Made by a program: the position numbers and the translations under genes
Part shown: positions 42,381 to 51,751 of the stretch, piece by piece
Numbering within the stretch: position 1 is the stretch's first letter
Layout of the letters: each line of letters begins with the position of its first letter
Notes under the pieces: model-generated
Seen by the model: only the letters and a program-made list of their open reading frames with translations
Told to the model about the DNA's origin: nothing
Database searches by the model: none
NCBI GenBank assembly: GCA_947628695.1
Contig: CANRAV010000008.1
Location: forward strand, 1-64,000
Direction: 5' to 3'
Origin: an uncultured Clostridia bacterium
GTDB taxonomy: Bacteria > Bacillota > Clostridia > Oscillospirales > CAG-382
DNA: 64,000 bases

Positions 42381-43623
42381 ACCGATAAGGGCGCTTAGGT
42401 ATACGGAAAAGGCGGGGCAGCTTGCCCTTAATGTGTGCCCGCCCTACGACATAATAAGCGAGGAGGAGAGGGAGGAGCTTATAAAGGGCAGTCCCTACAA
42501 CCTTGTGCGGCTTGAAAAGCCGGAGGGCGAGAACCGCTATGTTCGCGCCGCGAAGCTTTTGGAGTCCTGGCTTGAAAACGGCATACTCGCAAGGGACAGG
42601 AAGGAGGCCGTATTCGTCTACGGCGAGGACTTTGAGGTCGCAGGCGTGCGGTATTCCCTCAAGGGCATAATATGCCTTTGCAGGCTGTACCCCTTCTCGG
42701 AGGGTGTCGTCCTCCCGCACGAGAACACTCTTTCCGGCGCCAAGGCAGACAGGTTTGAGCTTATGAAGGCAACGCACTGCGGCTTCTCTTCGATATACGG
42801 GCTTTACGACGACGCCGACGGTGCCGTGACCGGCACGGTAAAGCGCGCTGCGGCGAAGGCGCCTGTACAGTGCTTCACCGACGGCGAGAAGGTTACGCAC
42901 TCCCTTTGGGTGATAGACGACCCGGCGGAGATAGCCTCCGTCGTCCGCGCTATGGCGCCGAAGCAGATATTCATTGCCGACGGACACCACAGGTACGAGA
43001 CGGCGCTTAAGCTGCGCGATTATCTGGCGGAGCGCGGCGAGTGCCCGGAGGGGCGCGACTACGTGCTTATGACCCTTGTCGATCTCGACAACGAGGGGCT
43101 TGTCGTCTTCCCCACGCACCGGCTTGTGCGCGGGCTGGAGATTGACAAGGCTGCGCTTTTGAAGGCGCTTTCCGCAGACTTTGAGATAGAAGAGCACGAC
43201 GACGTTTGGAAGGCGGAAGCGGTGCTTAAACGCCACCTTGACAGGCCGGCCTTTGCGCTTTACACGGGCGGAAGCGGCTTTACGCTGCTTCTCTTCAAAG
43301 GCACAATCCCCGACGGCGGCGACGGCGGGCTTAAGGCGCTGGACGTTTCGGTGCTTCACGACCGCATACTTGAAGGCTGCCTCGGCATAGACAAACAGAA
43401 CATGGCAGAGCAGCGGAACCTTTCCTACACGCGGGACATAAAGGAAGCGGCGGAAGCCGTCAAAAGCGGCGCGGCAAGCGCGGCGTTTATCTTAAACGCC
43501 ACCAAGGTAAGCGAGATAAAAAGCGTCTCCCTTGCCGGCGGGAGGATGCCGCAGAAGTCCACCTATTTTTACCCCAAGCTTAAAACGGGGCTTGTTATGA
43601 ACACAATCGAGGACAGAGACTGA
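42367..43623 (+). CDS. DUF1015 family protein
   Basis: 418 residues. Opens MAEIKPIRALRYTEKAGQLA then VCPPYDIISEEEREELIKGS, the hallmark of DUF1015, and has FIADGHHRYETALKLRDYL (about 200-220) with its conserved His-His. Biochemical role not established for the family. Starts inside the helicase gene (14-nt overlap, GGGAGAAGACA preceding), so it is translationally coupled. Followed by valS after 12 nt. Confidence 0.88.
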   Translation: MAEIKPIRALRYTEKAGQLALNVCPPYDIISEEEREELIKGSPYNLVRLEKPEGENRYVRAAKLLESWLENGILARDRKEAVFVYGEDFEVAGVRYSLKGIICLCRLYPFSEGVVLPHENTLSGAKADRFELMKATHCGFSSIYGLYDDADGAVTGTVKRAAAKAPVQCFTDGEKVTHSLWVIDDPAEIASVVRAMAPKQIFIADGHHRYETALKLRDYLAERGECPEGRDYVLMTLVDLDNEGLVVFPTHRLVRGLEIDKAALLKALSADFEIEEHDDVWKAEAVLKRHLDRPAFALYTGGSGFTLLLFKGTIPDGGDGGLKALDVSVLHDRILEGCLGIDKQNMAEQRNLSYTRDIKEAAEAVKSGAASAAFILNATKVSEIKSVSLAGGRMPQKSTYFYPKLKTGLVMNTIEDRD

Positions 43624-43635
43624 AAGGACTTACAT

Positions 43636-46269
43636 ATGAAAAAACAGCTTGAAAAGAAATACTGTCCTAAGGAGGTTGAGGACAGGCTGTACGCTTTTTG
43701 GAGCGAGAAGGGCTATTTCACCCCCTCGGACGACCGGAAGGGCAGAGACAGCTATACGATAGTGATACCCCCGCCCAACATCACCGGGCAGCTGCACATG
43801 GGGCATGCGCTTGACAACACTCTTCAGGACATACTTATAAGGTACAAAAGGATGTGCGGCTTTGACACGCTTTGGCTTCCCGGTACCGACCACGCGTCCA
43901 TAGCCACGGAGGCGAAAATTGTCGAAGCCATGCGCAAGGAAGGCCTTACCAAGGACGACGTCGGCAGGGAGGGCTTCCTCAAGCGCGCCTGGGAGTGGAA
44001 CGACAAGTTCGGGAACCGCATTATAGAGCAGCTTAAAAAGCTCGGCTCCTCCTGCGACTGGACACGCAGACGCTTTACCATGGACGAGGGCTGCTCCAAG
44101 GCCGTTAAGGAGGTTTTCGTCCACCTTTACGAAAAGGGGCTTATCTACCGCGGCAAGCGCATTATAAACTGGTGCCCGCACTGCCTTACCTCCATATCGG
44201 ACGCAGAGGTCAACTACGAGGAGCAGGCAGGCCATTTCTGGCACATACGCTACCCCTTTAAGGACGGAAGCGGCTATTTGCAGCTTGCAACCACAAGGCC
44301 GGAGACGCTTCTCGGCGATACGGCGGTTGCCGTAAACCCGAACGACGAAAGGTACAAGGCCTTTATAGGGAAAACGCTTGTCCTCCCCCTTGTAGGGCGC
44401 GAGATACCCGTCATAGCCGACGAGTACGTGGAACAGGACTTCGGCACCGGTGTTGTTAAGATAACGCCCGCGCACGACCCCAACGACTTTGAGGTCGGGG
44501 CAAGGCATTCCCTTGAGATAATAAACGTTATGACCGACGACGCGAGGATTACGGACGACTATCCCGCCTACGCCGGCATGGACCGCTTTGAGGCGAGGAA
44601 GGCCATCGTAAAGGATCTTGAAGCGGGAGGCTTCCTTGTAAAGGTAGAGGATCACGCGCACAACGTGGGCACCTGCTACCGCTGCGGCTCCACTATCGAG
44701 CCGCGTGCGTCATTACAGTGGTTTGTCAAGATGGAGGAGCTTGCAAAGCCCGCAATAGAGGCTGTCAGAAACGGCAGCGTCCGCTTCGTGCCGGAGCGCT
44801 TTGACAAGACCTATTTCAACTGGATGGAAAACATACGCGACTGGTGCATATCGCGCCAGCTTTGGTGGGGGCACCGCATACCCGCCTTTTACTGTGACGG
44901 CTGCGGCGAGCTTGTCGTTACCAAAGAGGAAAGCGCCCTCTGCCCGAAGTGTGGCAAGCCCATGCGGCAGGATCCCGACACGCTTGACACCTGGTTCAGC
45001 TCTGCCCTGTGGCCGTTCTCGACCCTCGGCTGGCCGGACGACACGGAGGATTTGAAGCGCTTCTACCCGACAAACACCCTTGTGACGGGCTACGACATTA
45101 TAACCTTCTGGGTTTCGCGCATGATCTTCTCGGGGCTTGAGTACACCGGCAAGGCTCCCTTTGACACCGTGCTTATACACGGTCTTGTTCGCGACGAGCT
45201 TGGCAGGAAGATGTCGAAGTCCCTCGGCAACGGCATCGACCCGCTTGACATTATCGACAGGTACGGTGCAGACGCACTTCGATTTACGCTTGCCTCCGGC
45301 AACGCGCCCGGCAACGACATGCGCTTTACCGACAAGAAGGTGGAAGCCTCCCGCAACTTCGGCAACAAGCTTTGGAACGCTGCGCGCTTCGTGCTTATGA
45401 ACCTTTCGGACGACGGCTTCGACCCGGACAGCATCGACGTTTCCACCCTTGAAACCGAGGATAAGTGGATAATAAGCCGCTGCAACAGCCTTGTTCGCGA
45501 GGTGCGCGACAACCTTGACGGCTTTGAGCTTGGCGTTGCCGCGGCGAAGCTTTACGACTTCGCCTGGGACTGCTTCTGCGACTGGTATATAGAGCTTGTA
45601 AAGCCCCGGCTTGCCGATAAGGAAAGCGAAAAGTGTCGCACTGCTCAGCACACGCTGGTGTTTGTGCTTTCCCGCCTTATGAAGCTGCTTCACCCCTTTA
45701 TGCCCTTCATAACCGAGGAGATATGGCAGACGCTTCCGCACAACGGAGAAAGCATCATGGTTTCCGACTTCCCGCAGTATGACGGCGCGCTTTCCTTCCC
45801 CGCGGACGAGGAGGCGATAGACGCCGTGACGGAGGCGATAAAGGCGCTTCGCAACCGCAGGGCGGAGCTTGGCGTTCCCCCTTCCCGCAAGGCGCACCTG
45901 TACATCAAGACCGAGAAGAAGGAGCTGTTCTCTCGCTCCGCCGCTTTCTTCGAAAAGCTGGCTTCCGCTTCCGCCGTCGAGACCGTGGACGCGTCCTTCA
46001 CCGGCGAGGGCATGGTGCAGGCCGTGACCTTTAACGCCGTGCTCTACCTCCCCATGGAGGAGCTTGTGGACAAGGAAGCAGAGCGCGCCCGTCTTACGGC
46101 AGAGCTGGCAGACGCCGAAAGCGAGATCACCCGCGCCGCAGGCAAGCTTGCAAACGAGGGCTTCGTCGCCCGCGCTCCCGCCGCGCTTGTCGAGGCCGAA
46201 CGCGACAAGGTGCAGCGCTTTACCGAAAAGGCTTCCCAGCTGCGCGACGCACTTAAGGCTCTGGGCTGA
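43636..46269 (+). CDS. valS: Valyl-tRNA synthetase
   Basis: 877 residues, full length, class Ia. HIGH-type [15 protein letters not shown] (about 48-62), editing (CP1) domain with [17 protein letters not shown], zinc-ribbon ([20 protein letters not shown]), and KMSKS at [14 protein letters not shown] (about 524). C-terminal coiled coil ([20 protein letters not shown]). Charges tRNA-Val and hydrolyses mischarged Thr. ATG at 43636 is 12 nt after the DUF1015 stop. Terminates in R1 copy E. No T-box leader was seen upstream. Confidence 0.97.
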   Translation: MKKQLEKKYCPKEVEDRLYAFWSEKGYFTPSDDRKGRDSYTIVIPPPNITGQLHMGHALDNTLQDILIRYKRMCGFDTLWLPGTDHASIATEAKIVEAMRKEGLTKDDVGREGFLKRAWEWNDKFGNRIIEQLKKLGSSCDWTRRRFTMDEGCSKAVKEVFVHLYEKGLIYRGKRIINWCPHCLTSISDAEVNYEEQAGHFWHIRYPFKDGSGYLQLATTRPETLLGDTAVAVNPNDERYKAFIGKTLVLPLVGREIPVIADEYVEQDFGTGVVKITPAHDPNDFEVGARHSLEIINVMTDDARITDDYPAYAGMDRFEARKAIVKDLEAGGFLVKVEDHAHNVGTCYRCGSTIEPRASLQWFVKMEELAKPAIEAVRNGSVRFVPERFDKTYFNWMENIRDWCISRQLWWGHRIPAFYCDGCGELVVTKEESALCPKCGKPMRQDPDTLDTWFSSALWPFSTLGWPDDTEDLKRFYPTNTLVTGYDIITFWVSRMIFSGLEYTGKAPFDTVLIHGLVRDELGRKMSKSLGNGIDPLDIIDRYGADALRFTLASGNAPGNDMRFTDKKVEASRNFGNKLWNAARFVLMNLSDDGFDPDSIDVSTLETEDKWIISRCNSLVREVRDNLDGFELGVAAAKLYDFAWDCFCDWYIELVKPRLADKESEKCRTAQHTLVFVLSRLMKLLHPFMPFITEEIWQTLPHNGESIMVSDFPQYDGALSFPADEEAIDAVTEAIKALRNRRAELGVPPSRKAHLYIKTEKKELFSRSAAFFEKLASASAVETVDASFTGEGMVQAVTFNAVLYLPMEELVDKEAERARLTAELADAESEITRAAGKLANEGFVARAPAALVEAERDKVQRFTEKASQLRDALKALG

Positions 46270-46299
46270 TTGGATTATTATTTCATATTGTATTTGATT

Positions 46300-46480
46300 A
46301 TGGCCGAGCTCGCGCTCGGCCTTGGCTTTTTTTACGGAGGGACTCGGTCCCTCCGTGGCTCTCTAAATAAGGCTTTTTTAACAACATAGCTTTTTATGCC
46401 CAAAGGGTTGGCACCCTTTGGAATCCCGAGCTGGCAACGCAGGCCGCGCCTGCGCCGTGTAAAGGTCGGCCGCACGTATG
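46300..46480 (+). repeat. Modular hairpin repeat R1, copy E (after valS)
   Basis: Inverted in the window relative to A-D, but in the same orientation relative to its upstream gene: 32 nt after the valS stop comes hairpin 1 (GGCCGAGC/GCTCGGCC, 46302-46321) directly followed by TTGGCTTTTTTT, a good terminator; then hairpin 2 with arms GGAGGGAC/GTCCCTCC (a compensatory A-to-G/T-to-C change from the GAAGGGAC/GTCCCTTC of A-D), hairpin 3 AAAGGGT/ACCCTTT, and the GGAATCCCGAGCTGGCAACG and GCCTGCGCCG modules. Confidence 0.8.
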
Positions 46481-46643
46481 AAACGCCGGCGCGGCGAAGT
46501 AATATGTAATAGGTAATAGTGAAAAAGTGCGGTGCCCGCTGCGCGGGCGTTATTTATTAATAATAAAGAAGTGAAGCAGTCTCGCTGCTTCACTACCGCA
46601 CTTCTTCACTATTCACTCTTACTTCTTCACTAAATCCTCGCTC
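46481..46643. repeat. Gene-free stretch with TTCACT-type short repeats
   Basis: Holds GAAGTAATATGTAATAGGTA (also near 28411 and, degenerate, near 4490), then CACTTCTTCACTATTCACTC and two direct copies of CTCTTACTT-TTCACTAAATCC leading into the fic stop codon. An inverted match GAAGCAGTCTCGCTGCTTC (46574-46592) is a small hairpin. No gene. Confidence 0.55.
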
Positions 46644-47258
46644 TTACTTTTTCACTAAATCCTCTGTCCTATACGCTCCGTATCCTTCGTAGTAGTAGCT
46701 GCGGTCGATTCCCTTCATATATACGTCGCGGCTGTCGGTCTCGTCGGTCAGCGCCGAGCAAAGAAGCTGCTTAATTTCGACGTCCTTCACGGGGCTGCGC
46801 TCCATGGCAGGCAGGTAGTCCTCCCTGTCGACCTTCGACCAGTCGACCACGGTTCCCGTCGCCGACTTCAGCATCAGGTCAAGCCATATGCGCATGCTGC
46901 GGCCGTTCCCCTCGCGGAAGGGGTGGGCGACGTTCATCTCGACGTACTTCTCCACTATTTCGTCAAAATTCGACTGCGGCATCTTCTCAACGCTTTTCAC
47001 CGCCGCCTCCAGGTACAAAGCCGGCGCAAAGCGGAAGCCGCCCTTCGCAAGGTTCACCGTCCGCATCTCGCCCGCAAAGCCGTAAACGTCGCAGAAAAGC
47101 CGGCGGTGTATCTCCCGCAGGGCGTCGAAGCTGCCGGGCTTCAGGCGGGCAAGCGCGCCGCTTTCGTAAAGCTCTGCAGCCCTTCTCTTGCTAAGGCGCT
47201 CTTCCTCCCGCGCCAGCAGTGCCGGATCCTCTATATTAAGCTTGTTTTTAAGTGCCAT
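46644..47258 (-). CDS. Fic-domain protein, class III (C-terminal inhibitory motif)
   Basis: 204 residues. Fic motif HPFREGNGRSMRIW (about 113-126) contains the catalytic His; Fic proteins transfer AMP (or another nucleotide) to Ser/Thr/Tyr hydroxyls of a target. A C-terminal SYYYEGYG (about 188-195) fits the inhibitory [S/T]-x-x-x-E-[G/N] helix of class III Fic proteins such as NmFic, so self-inhibition is expected. No separate antitoxin (FicA/VbhA) gene adjoins. N-terminus MALKNKLNIEDPALL. The gene stands alone, convergent with valS; promoter at 47279-47307. Confidence 0.88.
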   Translation of the reverse strand: MALKNKLNIEDPALLAREEERLSKRRAAELYESGALARLKPGSFDALREIHRRLFCDVYGFAGEMRTVNLAKGGFRFAPALYLEAAVKSVEKMPQSNFDEIVEKYVEMNVAHPFREGNGRSMRIWLDLMLKSATGTVVDWSKVDREDYLPAMERSPVKDVEIKQLLCSALTDETDSRDVYMKGIDRSYYYEGYGAYRTEDLVKK

Positions 47259-47278
47259 GCGTCCTCGCCTCCCGTACT

Positions 47279-47307
47279 ATTTTACCATTAAATAAGGGGA
47301 AAGTAAA
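47279..47307 (-). promoter_or_regulatory. Possible promoter of the fic gene
   Basis: Minus strand TTTACT (47307-47302), 17-nt spacer, TAAAAT (47284-47279), about 20 nt before the ATG. The -35 box is weak. Confidence 0.4.
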
Positions 47308-47478
47308 GCGGGGAGAAAAATTTTTCGCGTCGGCGGCTTCGTCAGAACTTACAAAATTTTCCGCAGGGGAAAGGCGGAGCTTAAGCAAATTCTGCCAAAA
47401 ATGCGCCCGAGGTGACGGGTTTTGCGGCAAAATATGCCTTTATTGAAAACTTTTTTAAAAAAGAGCAAAAAATTTTTC

Positions 47479-47507
47479 TTGTATATTTTAAAAGTGTATG
47501 CTATAAT
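47479..47507 (+). promoter_or_regulatory. Promoter of oppA
   Basis: TTGTAT (47479-47484), 17-nt spacer, TATAAT (47502-47507). A long leader of about 175 nt follows. Confidence 0.7.
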
Positions 47508-47513
47508 GTAAGC

Positions 47514-47689
47514 GTTTATGAAGAGGGGGAGTAAAGCCGTAATGTGCGGCTTTGCGTATGTGCCCGCGGCGCGGGCGTGATGCGAAGTGCGGCTGCCCCG
47601 ATGTATATTTATTTTATGTAGACTTTTAAAGTGTATTTCCGTTAAAAACGGTGCATTTTAAAATAAAATCTTTTTAGGAGGAAACACAA
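47514..47689 (+). promoter_or_regulatory. Long, structured 5' leader of oppA
   Basis: Contains AAAGCCG...CGGCTTT (about 47534-47553) and a GCCCGCG/CGCGGGC hairpin (about 47562-47577), with TTAAAAACGGTGCATTTTAA near the start codon. No known riboswitch class is recognised. Likely controls stability or translation of the highly expressed oppA mRNA. Confidence 0.4.
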
Positions 47690-49993
47690 GTGAAAAAGAA
47701 AATCCTTTGCTTTGCGCTTGCTCTTGTAATGTGCCTCTGCCTCGCTGCATGCGGCGATAATGGCGACGACACTTCCAAGGCCGGCGACGCAAGCAACACT
47801 GAAAGCACCGCTTCCGGCACCGAAAGCGCTGCAGATGCAAGCAAAGCTGAAAGCACCGATGCCGAGAGCAGCGATGCCGGAAGCGAAGACAACAGCGAGG
47901 TTGCCGCAGGCCCTTACGAGGACCTCGATTGGGCAACTCTTGACGCGGGCGAATATGACGCAGCGTGCAAGGCTGTTTACGAGAGGGCTCTTGGCGAGTT
48001 TGATTCCGTATACGAAGCCGGCCGCAACGAGGTTGAGGATATCGGCCTTCGCTGGGCGCTTATGGCTATTGCGGAAGCTAAGCTTCTCGAATCCGGCGTT
48101 ATGGTTCCCACCGGTACCCAGGGCGGTATGTATGCGATGAGCCATGCGGCTACCCGTACCATCACCTCCGTTCTTTGGGGCTCCGACACCAGCCGTTATC
48201 ACAACGCCATAGTTGCCAACGAGCTTATAAAGAAGGAAGACCAGGACGCCATGAAGGCTAAATGGACAGAGCTTATCGGCAAAGACGGCACAGAGTATGA
48301 CGCTTTCGTTAAGCAGTACCTTGCGGACAAGGGCTACACCCTTAACGACACCTACGCTATGGCATACGCCGGCGACCCCGTTACCTGGGACGTTCTTGCT
48401 ACCTCTCAGGCACAGGACAGCGACGCTATCGTAAACACTTACGACGGCCTTGCAGAGTATGACGTACTCAACAAGCTTCAGCCTGCTCTTGCAGAGAGCT
48501 GGGAAGTTTCCGAAGACGGCACCGTTTACACCTTCCACATCCGCAAGGGTGTTAAGTGGGTTGACTATCAGGGCCGTGAAATAGCAGACGTTAAGGCAGA
48601 CGACTGGGTTGCGGGTCTTCAGCACGCATGCGACTCTCACGGCGGTCTTGAGTACCTCCTTGAGGGCGTTGTTGTCAACTATTCCGAGTATATCAACGGC
48701 GACATAACCGACTTCAGCGAGGTTGGCGTTAAGGCTGTTGACGACTACACGCTTCAGTACACCCTCCTTGGCAAGACCCCGTACTTCGAGACCATGCTCG
48801 GTTACTCCATTTTCGCTCCTCTCTGCCGTTCTTACTATGAATCCCAGGGCGGCGCATGGGGCGTAGACGAGTACAACGCAAGCGAGAACTATCAGTACGG
48901 TATCGACTATCAGCACATCGCTTACTGCGGCCCGTACCTTGTAACCAACGCAACGGCCAGCACCACCATCCGTTTCGAGGCTAACCCCACTTACTGGAAC
49001 AAGGACAACATCAACATCAAGACCATCACCTGGTCCTATAACGACAGCACCGATCCCACCCGTAACTACGAAGAGTGCAAGGCGGGCAAGGTTGTAAGCG
49101 CCAGCTTCAATGCTAACGTTCTCCCGCTTGCTCGTGATCAGAAGCCCGAGGGCGAGGACAAGACCTACTTCGACCTTTACAGCTACACCAGCGCTACCAC
49201 CGCAACCACCTACAGCGGCTTCTACAACCTGAACCGCAAGGCGTTTGCAAACGTTAACGACGAAACCAAGTGCGTTTCCACGCAGAGCGCCGAGGAGCAG
49301 GCACGCACCCGCACCGCTATCAACAACCAGCACTTCCGTCTCGCTATCTCCATGGGCGTTGACCGTGCTACCTACAATGCTGCCCAAACCGGTGAAGAGC
49401 TTAAGCTTAACTCTCTCCGCAACAGCTACACCCCCGGCAACTTCGTAACCCTTCCCAACGAGGCTACCGTTGAGATCAACGGCGAGTCTAAGACCTACCC
49501 GGCCGGCACCTTCTTTGGCAGGATAGTTCAGGACCAGATCGATGCCGACGGCATCAAGATTAAGGTTTGGGACGATGAGCTTCAGTCTTCCGACGGCTTT
49601 GACGGCTGGTACAACGTTGAGAACGCCAAGGAAGAGTTCGCAAAGGCAGTTGCAGAGCTTGCAGAGGTTGGCGTAGAGGTTTCCAAAGAGAATCCTATCC
49701 ACCTCGACCTCCCGTATCCGAGCTCTGTACAGATTTACACCGACCGTGCAAACACATGGAAGCAGTCTGTTGAGGCCGCTCTCGACGGCGCTGTTGTCGT
49801 TGACCTTGTTGACTCAGTAGACATCAAGACTTGGCAGTACTGCGGCTATGTAACCGCTACCGGCGACCAGTCCAACTACAACATCTACGACCTCTCCGGT
49901 TGGAGCCCCGACTACGGCGATCCTCAGACCTACCTTGACACCTTCCTTCCGGATTACGCCGGCTATATGGCTAAGTGCATCGGTCTGTTCTAA
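47690..49993 (+). CDS. oppA: Oligopeptide ABC transporter solute-binding lipoprotein
   Basis: 767 residues from a GTG at 47690, after TAGGAGGAAACACAA. Lipobox L-A-A-C, Asp/Ser/Ala-rich linker with low complexity (about 21-75), then the SBP_bac_5 fold: VSEDGTVYTFHIRKGVKWVD, then KADDWVAGLQHA, YCGPYLVTNATASTTIRFEA, and a Ser/Asp-rich core. Larger than the usual 530-560 residues. The sequence stops at GYMAKCIGLF, soon after LSGWSPDYGDPQTYLDT, where family members usually continue for about 100 residues, so the C-terminal lobe end seems missing. Codon choice (CGT, GTT, GAC) differs from neighbours, as in highly expressed genes. Binds peptides for the permease at 50156. Confidence 0.88.
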   Translation: MKKKILCFALALVMCLCLAACGDNGDDTSKAGDASNTESTASGTESAADASKAESTDAESSDAGSEDNSEVAAGPYEDLDWATLDAGEYDAACKAVYERALGEFDSVYEAGRNEVEDIGLRWALMAIAEAKLLESGVMVPTGTQGGMYAMSHAATRTITSVLWGSDTSRYHNAIVANELIKKEDQDAMKAKWTELIGKDGTEYDAFVKQYLADKGYTLNDTYAMAYAGDPVTWDVLATSQAQDSDAIVNTYDGLAEYDVLNKLQPALAESWEVSEDGTVYTFHIRKGVKWVDYQGREIADVKADDWVAGLQHACDSHGGLEYLLEGVVVNYSEYINGDITDFSEVGVKAVDDYTLQYTLLGKTPYFETMLGYSIFAPLCRSYYESQGGAWGVDEYNASENYQYGIDYQHIAYCGPYLVTNATASTTIRFEANPTYWNKDNINIKTITWSYNDSTDPTRNYEECKAGKVVSASFNANVLPLARDQKPEGEDKTYFDLYSYTSATTATTYSGFYNLNRKAFANVNDETKCVSTQSAEEQARTRTAINNQHFRLAISMGVDRATYNAAQTGEELKLNSLRNSYTPGNFVTLPNEATVEINGESKTYPAGTFFGRIVQDQIDADGIKIKVWDDELQSSDGFDGWYNVENAKEEFAKAVAELAEVGVEVSKENPIHLDLPYPSSVQIYTDRANTWKQSVEAALDGAVVVDLVDSVDIKTWQYCGYVTATGDQSNYNIYDLSGWSPDYGDPQTYLDTFLPDYAGYMAKCIGLF

Positions 49994-50034
49994 TTAAATA
50001 GTCCGTTCACATTTAGTTAATGCTTAACTGATTT

Positions 50035-50066
50035 TGAAGGGGGTGGCTAAAACCCACCCCCTTTAA
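50035..50066 (+). terminator. Terminator/attenuator between oppA and oppB
   Basis: GAAGGGGGTGG (50036-50046) pairs with CCACCCCCTT (50054-50063), followed by TTAAACTTTTAATT. Would explain higher expression of oppA than of the permease genes. Confidence 0.8.
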
Positions 50067-50155
50067 ACTTTTAATTATAACACGCCCTTCGGGGCATGGC
50101 AGATTCCGACCGAAAAAAGCCCACAGAATCTAAACGATAGCGAGATGAAGAACCA

Positions 50156-51742
50156 ATGGGAAAATATATAGCTAAACGCCTCCTGCACGGCATAGTTTCC
50201 GTAATCATCGTTGTTCTTGTGGTAATGCTGCTGATATACAGCCTTATGGACAGGGAACAGATATTCTCAAGCGATACTGTTTACGCCAAGCAGACAAACA
50301 ATCAGCGCGTAACCTACAGGTACCAAAGGTGGGAGGATTACGGATACCTTGACTATTTCACCTTTTCCGATTATTTGAACAGCCTTGTCAAAAACGGCGA
50401 GCTGGACGAGGAGACGCGCGGCAAGGTTAAGCTTGGCAAAACCGCAGACGCGGACGGCGAGCTTACCGCAAAATACGCCGCCGAATTCCGCGATTATTAC
50501 GAGAGTCAGGGCTTTACCGTGGAGAGGCTTGACACCGTTATGAGCGGCCGACGCGTTGCCAACGGCGGCGCTGCGCAGCTTTTTGCCTACCGCGATATAC
50601 CGCTTTACAAGCGCGCCTGGAGGTATTTTACCGGGATAGTCTTCTTTGACAACATTCACTACGTGCCGCAGGAAAACGACATTGGCGAAAGGAAGCTTAC
50701 CTTTACGCTTTACGACCCGTCAAAGCAGGACCCCGAGTCCGGCAAGAAGGTCTTCTCCCCCGCTATTTTGGGCAACGGTACAAAGCACAAGTACCTTGTT
50801 TACTTCGACGGCAAGTTCCCCTTTATTCACCAGAATATGGCGACGGTAAAGCTGGGGCTTTCATACAGCGTCAACATGAACGTTGACGTTTTCGACACCA
50901 TGACGCTTTCGCAGGGCTCCTACACCCTGTCGAAGGTCACGTACCCGACCGGCAAGGTCGTTGACAGCGCCGACGACCTGCACACCGCCACGTATATAAG
51001 CGGCTCGCGCCAGACAAGCCAGCTGCTTATGGATCACTACACAGACGACTATACTAACGTAAGCGCTGTGCTTGCCGGCTCTTCAAAGCTCGGGTATTCG
51101 TTTATAATAGGCATCATCTCCACCCTGATGGCCTACATTTTGGGCCTGCCCATAGGCCTGTTTATGGCGCTTCACAAGGACGGCGTTGTCGACAAAATCG
51201 GCACGGTTTACATAATGTTTATTATCGCCGTTCCTTCGCTTGCATACATCTTCTTATTCAAGGCGGTCGGCGGCAAAATGGGGCTGCCAACGCTGTTCAA
51301 CATGGACTCGACAAGCAAGCTGATGTACGTACTGCCGATTGTTTCGCTTGCGCTGCCGAGCATAGCGAACCTTATGAAGTGGATGCGGCGGTACATGATA
51401 GATCAGATGAACTCCGACTACGTCAAGTTTGCCCGAAGCGGCGGACTTACGGAGCGTGAGATATTCACCAAGCACGTCTGGAAGAACGCCGTCATACCCA
51501 TTGTGCACGGCATACCGGGAAGCATCATCTTCGCAATGACCGGCGCGATTATAACAGAGCGCGTGTACGTCGTTCCGGGCGCCGGCAACCTGCTTACAAC
51601 GGCGATAAACATGCACGACAACAGCGTAATAGTCGGCGTAACGCTGTTCTACGCACTGCTTTCTGTGGTGTCGCTTATTTTGGGCGACGTGCTTATGAGC
51701 ATGATGGATCCGAGAATTTCGTTCACGGATAAGGCAAGGTAG
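50156..51742 (+). CDS. oppB: Oligopeptide ABC permease OppB with large extracellular insertion
   Basis: 528 residues; usual OppB length is about 310. TM1 at 11-32 (LLHGIVSVIIVVLVVMLLI) is followed by about 290 extracellular residues (with KADPES..., FPFIHQNMATVKLGLSYSVN, SGSRQTSQLLMDHYTDDY), then a normal five-helix core: FIIGIISTLMAYILGLPIGL, AVPSLAYIFLFKAVGG, the EAA-type loop (FARSGGLTEREIFTKHVWKN) and a final helix (VGVTLFYALLSVVSLILGDV). The extra region may interact with the enlarged OppA. ATG at 50156 follows GAGATGAAGAACCA, a weak site. Followed by oppC after 9 nt. Confidence 0.88.
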   Translation: MGKYIAKRLLHGIVSVIIVVLVVMLLIYSLMDREQIFSSDTVYAKQTNNQRVTYRYQRWEDYGYLDYFTFSDYLNSLVKNGELDEETRGKVKLGKTADADGELTAKYAAEFRDYYESQGFTVERLDTVMSGRRVANGGAAQLFAYRDIPLYKRAWRYFTGIVFFDNIHYVPQENDIGERKLTFTLYDPSKQDPESGKKVFSPAILGNGTKHKYLVYFDGKFPFIHQNMATVKLGLSYSVNMNVDVFDTMTLSQGSYTLSKVTYPTGKVVDSADDLHTATYISGSRQTSQLLMDHYTDDYTNVSAVLAGSSKLGYSFIIGIISTLMAYILGLPIGLFMALHKDGVVDKIGTVYIMFIIAVPSLAYIFLFKAVGGKMGLPTLFNMDSTSKLMYVLPIVSLALPSIANLMKWMRRYMIDQMNSDYVKFARSGGLTEREIFTKHVWKNAVIPIVHGIPGSIIFAMTGAIITERVYVVPGAGNLLTTAINMHDNSVIVGVTLFYALLSVVSLILGDVLMSMMDPRISFTDKAR

Positions 51743-51751
51743 GTGAGATAG

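Noticed and set aside
43500..43640. T-box or other leader before valS (and before hisS, proS)
   Set aside because: valS is 12 nt after DUF1015; no specifier-loop-like or antiterminator sequence with the T-box bulge is seen in any of these upstream regions.
47642..49702. 686-residue minus-strand frame antisense to oppA
   Set aside because: Arises from the codon bias of oppA; no start site, no family, and the sense frame is clearly OppA.
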